From NCBI GenBank assembly GCA_011523445.1, contig WTGT01000323.1:1-9698 (forward strand): 9,698 bases of DNA, in the 5' to 3' direction. The stretch comes from Paracoccaceae bacterium. Lineage in GTDB: Bacteria; Pseudomonadota; Alphaproteobacteria; Rhodobacterales; Rhodobacteraceae. Below, one piece after another: positions 7,203 through 9,698 of the stretch. Position numbers and translations under genes: made by a program. The notes beneath the pieces were generated by a model, which saw nothing but the letters and a program-made list of their open reading frames with translations, ran no database searches and was not told where the DNA came from. The stretch's first letter is position 1, and each line of letters starts with the position of its first letter.

Positions 7203-8419
7203 ATGACAGATACAACAGCAGCAAAATTTCTTGACCGGAAAACACCACCACATATTACGACCTTGATCATTTTATCGGCCCTTCCAGCCCTTTCAATGAC
7301 CTTGTTTCTTCCTTCCCTTCCCAACATGACCGAGTATTTTCAAACAGATTACCGGGTCATGCAGCTCTCGGGCCCACCTATCTGTTCGTTAATGCAGTAT
7401 TGCAAGTCATTGTGGGACCCATATCCGATTTCTATGGCCGCCGGGTGGTCGTTCTATGGGGTGCCGTATTGTTTCTCATTGCGTCCCTAGGTTGCATGTT
7501 GGCACCAAATGTCGAACTGTTCCTGTTCTTTCGCATGAGCCAGGCCGTAATTGTTACCGGAATGGTTTTATCAAGGGCCATTGTCAGGGACCTCTATCCT
7601 GCAAACGAAGCAGCTTCCATGATCGGCTATGTTACCATGGGAATGGCTGTTGCACCAATGCTGGGACCAATGATCGGTGGCTTTCTGGATGAACTCTTTG
7701 GATGGAAAGCAAGCTTTTCCCTGTTTCTGATCATAGGCGGATTAACCCTGATTATATCCTATCTGGACCTTGGCGAGACCTTGCCCGCAAGAAAAGAGAA
7801 TATCTGGTCCCAGTTCAGGGAATATCCAGAACTTTTCCGTTCACATCGTTTCTGGGGCTATTGTTTTGTTGCGGCCTTTTCGTCGGGCGTGTTTTTTGCC
7901 TATCTTGGAGGGGCACCGTTTGTAGGATCTGAAATATTCGGGCTAAACCCGGGCATATTGGGGTTCTATTTTGGACTTACAGCCTTCGGTTACATGAGTG
8001 GTAATTTCCTTTCCGGAAGATTGTCAGTCAGGTTGGGTATAAACAAGATGATCATAATTGGTTGTTTCATTACACTGATAGGACCAACGGGACCAATACT
8101 GGCTACATATGCAGGCTCAACGCACCCACTAAGTTTTTTTGGATTTGCTATCGTCATGGGTATCGGGAACGGACTTATCATGCCCAATGCTACTGCCGGG
8201 ATGTTATCGGTCAGACCTCATCTTGCTGGAACAGCTGCTGGAATCGGTGGTGCAATAATGATCGGAATTGGTTCGGGGTTATCTGCTTTAGCTGGTTCTC
8301 TGTTGACAAAGGAATCAGGTCCCTATCCACTTTATTACATCATGCTGTTCTGTGTCATCATGGGCCTGATTAGCGGGTGGTATGTTGTGATTAGAAGTCG
8401 AACCAACCCTATCACCTAG
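7203..8419 (+). pseudogene. Bcr/CflA-type MFS multidrug efflux transporter, interrupted by a -1 frameshift
   Basis: Two overlapping frames together encode one 12-helix drug:H+ antiporter of the inner membrane. Frame one runs from ATG 7203 to a stop at 7490; only its first 58 codons (to VMQLSGP) are family-like. Frame two takes over at 7376 (TYLFVNAVLQVIVGP) and continues to 8419. Joined by a -1 shift they give 405 residues, normal for Bcr/CflA, with no residue missing at the join. Family marks: SALPALSMTLFLPSLP in helix 1, motif A GPISDFYGRR after helix 2, and the antiporter motif C APMLGPMIGG in helix 5. The join falls on GGGCCCA (7370-7376). Options are a decayed gene, a base missed in sequencing, or programmed -1 frameshifting. 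Apart from the shift the C-terminal 347 codons look intact. A caller treating them separately would start the second piece near TTG 7400. GTG 7176 is a possible earlier start. The export substrate is unknown. Confidence 0.85.
7370..7376 (+). other. Frameshift site: heptamer G GGC CCA (X XXY YYZ pattern)
   Basis: In the first MFS frame the codons are tcG GGC CCA, so the seven bases have the formal -1 slippery pattern. After a one-base slip reading resumes at ACC TAT CTG, giving Thr-Tyr-Leu exactly where the family expects its second helix. No strong stem-loop is seen in the next 40 nt (only a 5-bp CCATA/TATGG at 7419-7437), and GGG-CCC is not a known efficient bacterial slippery site. A simple one-base deletion is therefore the more likely cause. 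Confidence 0.6.
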
Positions 8420-8440
8420 GATTGGTACTTTTGGCTATTT

Positions 8441-8458
8441 CAAGATCATTTGGTCTTG
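8441..8458. terminator. Candidate bidirectional hairpin between MFS and EamA genes
   Basis: A 7-bp stem (8441-8447 with 8452-8458, one T-G wobble) with the 4-nt loop ATTT lies between two convergent genes and includes the EamA stop codon. There is no clear T-tract on either side, so termination is inferred mostly from position. Confidence 0.35.
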
Positions 8459-9339
8459 CTTCTTAGATGGTAAACGGCTTCTCTCCAGGCCAGAAAAGTT
8501 ACTGAACCGATAATAATAGTCCCTCCCATCACCACCCATAAATCGATTGGTTCGGCAAATAGCAAGGTACCAAGCATCGTGGCCCAAACGAGTTGCAGGA
8601 AGGTGACCGGCTGGGTTGCTGTTACAGGAGCACTGTAGAATGCCTTGGTCATGGTATAATGACCAGCCGTGGCAAAAAAGGCCACAAGAAACAACAAAAA
8701 GAGTTGCTCATTTGTGGGAGGAATCCATACAACAGCGGCAATGGGAAACAAGCCAACCGTTACCGTGAGGGATAGCATCGTAATTATCATTTCTGCATTG
8801 AGGCGACCTGTGGCTTTTTTGGCAATCAGGTAGGATACGGTAAAGGAAACAACTGTGATCATCATTGCGAGGTGACCAGGGGACAATTCCCTGAAACCTG
8901 GACGAAGTATCAATAGAGTACCAACCAGGGCAACAAATATGGCCAACATACGTCGTAATGTAATGGATTCTCCCAATATCAGGATTGCCGACAGCGAAAG
9001 TAATACCGGGGTAAGGTAATTCAGTGAGGTTACCTCGGCAATCGTGATTTCGGTCATGGCATAAAACCAGCAAATGACACCTATTGTATGAAAAACCCCT
9101 CTGATAGCGAACAAGACATATTCTTCCCGGGTAAACTTGGTTTGAAAAAACTCCTTTAGGACAGGGATTATAAATACCAAACCAAGAAGATATCTGAGAA
9201 AGGCTGATTGGGCAGGGGGGACCTCTGTACCCAAAAATTTAACTATGGCATAAACGGCTACAAAGCAGAGGCCTGAAACTACCATCCAGAATACCCCTAC
9301 TAGGGTACCGGATTTTCTGAGTTCATCAATTTGTATCAC
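8446..9339 (-). CDS. DMT-superfamily permease with two EamA domains
   Basis: An inner-membrane protein of 297 residues with about ten hydrophobic helices in two EamA repeats (about 14-147 and 158-287). The N-terminal repeat has PPAQSAFLRYLLG and YAMTEITIAEVTSLNYLTPV, and ILGESITLRR closes it. The second repeat has AFYSAPVTATQPVTFLQLVW and LFAEPIDLWVVMGG, matching the LGE / FxEP signatures that end each repeat. Such proteins export amino acids, nucleosides or other metabolites, but the substrate cannot be deduced here. The start is GTG at 9339; a GAGAG lies about 9 nt upstream, and the next in-frame Met (residue 19) would cut into helix 1. An ATG at 9346 is out of frame. It follows yebC on the same strand after 92 nt and may be read through from it, though a weak hairpin lies between. 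It converges on the MFS gene. Confidence 0.9.
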   Translation of the reverse strand: MIQIDELRKSGTLVGVFWMVVSGLCFVAVYAIVKFLGTEVPPAQSAFLRYLLGLVFIIPVLKEFFQTKFTREEYVLFAIRGVFHTIGVICWFYAMTEITIAEVTSLNYLTPVLLSLSAILILGESITLRRMLAIFVALVGTLLILRPGFRELSPGHLAMMITVVSFTVSYLIAKKATGRLNAEMIITMLSLTVTVGLFPIAAVVWIPPTNEQLFLLFLVAFFATAGHYTMTKAFYSAPVTATQPVTFLQLVWATMLGTLLFAEPIDLWVVMGGTIIIGSVTFLAWREAVYHLRSKTK

Positions 9340-9391
9340 AAAGCATGACTCTCATTCAGACTACTGACACATCAAATTGCATGGGAAAACC

Positions 9392-9414
9392 ACAGGTAAA
9401 TTCAAATAACCTGT
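9392..9414 (-). terminator. Weak hairpin after yebC
   Basis: A 6-bp stem (ACAGGT/ACCTGT) with an 11-nt AT-rich loop lies 17 nt after the yebC stop and is followed on the minus strand by GGTTTTCCC. It could attenuate transcription from yebC into the EamA gene. The stem is short and the T-run only four bases. Confidence 0.3.
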
Positions 9415-9431
9415 ATAGGCTCAAATAGATT

Positions 9432-9698
9432 TCAAAGTTGATCGAAAAATTCTTCCGGAATATCGAAATTGCTGGTTACCTTCTGAATATCATCATCCTC
9501 TTCCAAGGTATCAATCAACCTGATGATCTTTCTGGCATTCTCCAGTTCCAGACTTGTTGTGGTCGAGGGTTTCCAGATAAGTTTTGTGGAGATTGTTTCA
9601 CCCAATGCCTTTTCCATTTCATTGGAGACTGAGGCAAGGTCGGTATCTGAGGTATAGATTATGTGGCCATCATCACTTGATTCGACATCTTCTGCTCC
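9432..9698 (-). CDS. yebC: YebC/PmpR (TACO1) family protein, C-terminal part (5' end outside window)
   Basis: The frame is open to the window edge on the minus strand and gives 88 C-terminal residues. They begin GAEDVESSDDGHIIYTS and contain LIWKPSTTTSLE and LIDTLEEDDDIQKVTSNFDI, which are characteristic of the last domain of YebC proteins. Full-length members are about 245 residues, so roughly one third is visible. Members have been described as DNA-binding regulators (PmpR) and, for YebC and mitochondrial TACO1, as ribosome-associated factors that relieve stalling at proline-rich stretches. Which applies here cannot be read from the sequence. The stop is TGA at 9432-9434 (read on minus). 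The Met within EMEKALG at 9617 is internal, not the start. In many alphaproteobacteria this gene is near ruvC, which would be looked for upstream, outside this window. Confidence 0.93.
   Translation of the reverse strand, partial: GAEDVESSDDGHIIYTSDTDLASVSNEMEKALGETISTKLIWKPSTTTSLELENARKIIRLIDTLEEDDDIQKVTSNFDIPEEFFDQL

Noticed and set aside
7419..7437. CCATA/TATGG stem as a stimulator of frameshifting in the MFS gene
   Set aside because: It has only five AT-rich pairs and lies more than 40 nt beyond the heptamer, too weak and too far for a typical stimulatory element.
8708..9073. 121-codon minus-strand ORF inside the EamA gene
   Set aside because: It is the same-strand alternate frame of a clear membrane transporter. 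Its many Cys, His and Arg residues are typical of a frame-shifted read of helix codons.
1..9698. Mobile element, CRISPR array, toxin-antitoxin or phage defence system
   Set aside because: No transposase, integrase, regularly spaced repeats, terminal inverted repeats or defence domains were seen. All long frames are accounted for by housekeeping or transport genes.

Overview
The window looks like an ordinary chromosomal segment of a fairly AT-rich alphaproteobacterium, most likely Rhodobacterales or a near relative. The evidence is a Rhodobacter-type porin ending in Phe, a biotin-dependent propionyl-CoA carboxylase and a B12-dependent methylmalonyl-CoA mutase set around a DUF4174 gene, and a YebC / EamA / Bcr-CflA neighbourhood. 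The taxonomic call is inference from protein style and gene company; no rRNA or marker gene is present.

Layout: (1) 1-555 (+) is the C-terminal part of an outer-membrane porin, followed by a strong hairpin terminator at 574-607. (2) 670-2802 (-) is methylmalonyl-CoA mutase, with its own probable promoter near 2912. (3) 3001-3459 (+) is a small exported DUF4174 protein, divergent from mcm and convergent with pccA. (4) 5484-3484 (-) pccA and 7048-5516 (-) pccB form a pccB-pccA operon with a 31-nt gap. (5) 7203-8419 (+) is a Bcr/CflA-type MFS efflux gene split by a -1 frameshift at a GGGCCCA heptamer. (6) 9339-8446 (-) is an EamA/DMT permease. (7) 9698-9432 (-) is the C-terminal end of a YebC/TACO1 family protein whose start lies outside the window.

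How the genes work together: PccB and PccA carboxylate propionyl-CoA to methylmalonyl-CoA, and the mutase converts the (R)-isomer to succinyl-CoA for the TCA cycle. The epimerase, cobalamin adenosyltransferase, mutase chaperone and biotin ligase that this route also needs are not in the window. The porin, the two transporters and YebC have no obvious direct role in the pathway.

I found no mobile element, CRISPR array, tRNA or rRNA, and no convincing undescribed system. The points most worth a second look are the family-consistent frameshift in the MFS gene, the TTG start of pccA overlapped by a five-codon out-of-frame ATG ORF, the reversed DUF4174 gene inside the propionate cluster, an inverted repeat just upstream of the MFS ATG, and hairpins at all three convergent gene junctions.
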